DNA from: Candidatus Acetothermia bacterium
GTDB taxonomy: Bacteria > Bipolaricaulota > Bipolaricaulia > RBG-16-55-9 > DRXL01
NCBI GenBank assembly: GCA_028275205.1
Contig: JAPWVB010000029.1
Location: 1 to 13,961, forward strand
DNA: 13,961 nt
Direction: 5' to 3'
Positions within the stretch are counted from its first letter, which is position 1. Each line of letters begins with the position of its first letter. Positions 13,581 through 13,961 of this stretch are shown piece after piece. Both the position numbers and the translations under genes were made by a program. The notes under the pieces were generated by a model. The model saw only the letters and a program-made list of their open reading frames with translations. It searched no databases and had not been told where the DNA came from.

Positions 13581-13922
13581 TCACCTCCTTTCTTTAAGAT
13601 TTTTATTGTTGGCATGAGCCAACTTGCCAAAGCGTGTCAAGCGCTCGCGCAGCGCCTGGCGCACGAGATCGCACGCCTCAGCGATCTGCGGGGTCGCGAG
13701 CCGATAATAGCTATAGCGCCCGTGATGGCGGACCTCGACCAGGCCGATCTCCAGTAAGATGCGCAGGTGCTGCGAGAGGTTGGCATACGACAGCTGAAGC
13801 TCTTTGGCGAGCTCGCCGACGCTGCGCTCCCCCGCCCGCAACGCATAGACAATCTGTAAGCGCTTGGGATGCGCCAGCACCTTGCAGATGCGAGCTTGCA
13901 GCGCCGTGAGCTCTTCCTCCAT
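13581..13922 (-). CDS. ArsR/SmtB-family winged-helix transcriptional regulator
   Basis: 113 residues, the usual length. Helix-turn-helix VGELAKELQLSYANLSQHLRILLEIG-type sequence (residues 35-60) is followed by the wing GLVEVRHHGRYSYYRL. The classical arsenic/cadmium site ELCVCDL in the recognition region is absent (ELAKEL instead). Two cysteines remain: C13 in the first helix and C84 in the last (EACDLV). In ArsR dimers these helices pack together, so the pair might sense a metal, oxidant or sulfur species; this is inferred. It is the first gene of the minus-strand series and is coupled to the octaheme cytochrome. A palindrome lies just upstream of its start, consistent with autoregulation. 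The start ATG has only a weak ribosome binding site. Confidence 0.9.
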   Translation of the reverse strand: MEEELTALQARICKVLAHPKRLQIVYALRAGERSVGELAKELQLSYANLSQHLRILLEIGLVEVRHHGRYSYYRLATPQIAEACDLVRQALRERLTRFGKLAHANNKNLKERR

Positions 13923-13932
13923 CCCATCGTTC

Positions 13933-13952
13933 CCAATATTTTAGAATATTTG
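13933..13952. promoter_or_regulatory. Candidate ArsR operator overlapping the regulator's promoter
   Basis: CCAATATT and AATATTTG are 8-bp arms with one mismatch, separated by TTAG. AT-rich imperfect palindromes of this size are typical ArsR-family operators. On the minus strand the site contains TAAAAT (13943-13938), a good -10 match, so binding would block transcription of the regulator and the octaheme gene. The matching -35 element would lie beyond the end of the window. Confidence 0.5.
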
Positions 13953-13961
13953 AAAATCTGC

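Overview
The window reads as one long minus-strand respiratory locus from a GC-rich bacterium, probably anaerobic and possibly thermophilic. Ten of the eleven genes lie head-to-tail on the minus strand (transcribed from right to left). The eleventh, a truncated PLP aminotransferase at the left edge, points the other way. The sequence does not identify the phylum. Strong AGGAGG ribosome binding sites, System II (Ccs/Res) cytochrome c maturation and CRP/FNR-type sites fit many anaerobic lineages.

Layout in transcription order: an ArsR-family regulator (13922-13581) with a palindromic AT-rich site over its start region; an octaheme cytochrome c (13574-12447); an intergenic stretch with a strong stem-loop and an FNR-like site; a ResA/TlpA-type thioredoxin (12298-11693), a ResB protein with unusual cytoplasmic zinc-ribbon and Fe-S domains fused to its N-terminus (11685-9844), and CcsA (9838-8957); a hexaheme cytochrome (8939-8373); an intergenic stretch with an exact FNR consensus box; a pentaheme cytochrome (8224-7097); a second hexaheme cytochrome paralogous to the first (7078-6533); a four-cluster-type ferredoxin subunit that has lost exactly the ligands of one cluster (6451-5687); a Tat-exported bis-MGD molybdenum oxidoreductase of the tetrathionate/polysulfide/arsenate reductase branch (5674-2510); and a secreted parallel beta-helix protein (2438-660).

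Together the genes look like a self-contained periplasmic electron-transfer module. The Mo catalytic subunit and its Fe-S partner exchange electrons with a set of c-type cytochromes carrying 25 CxxCH motifs over four proteins, and the dedicated thioredoxin/ResB/CcsA set would attach those hemes. No NrfD- or NapC-type quinol-interacting membrane subunit is present, so the link to the quinone pool is either outside the window or absent. Two of the larger intergenic regions carry FNR-like palindromes at the same distance from candidate -10 elements, suggesting control by oxygen or redox state in addition to the ArsR protein.

The observations most worth a second look are the DZR-FeS-ResB fusion, the precise loss of one [4Fe-4S] cluster, the combination of a TtrA-like enzyme with four multiheme cytochromes and no membrane anchor, the paired FNR-like promoters, and an interspersed GC-rich repeat that forms the C-terminal tail of ResB.
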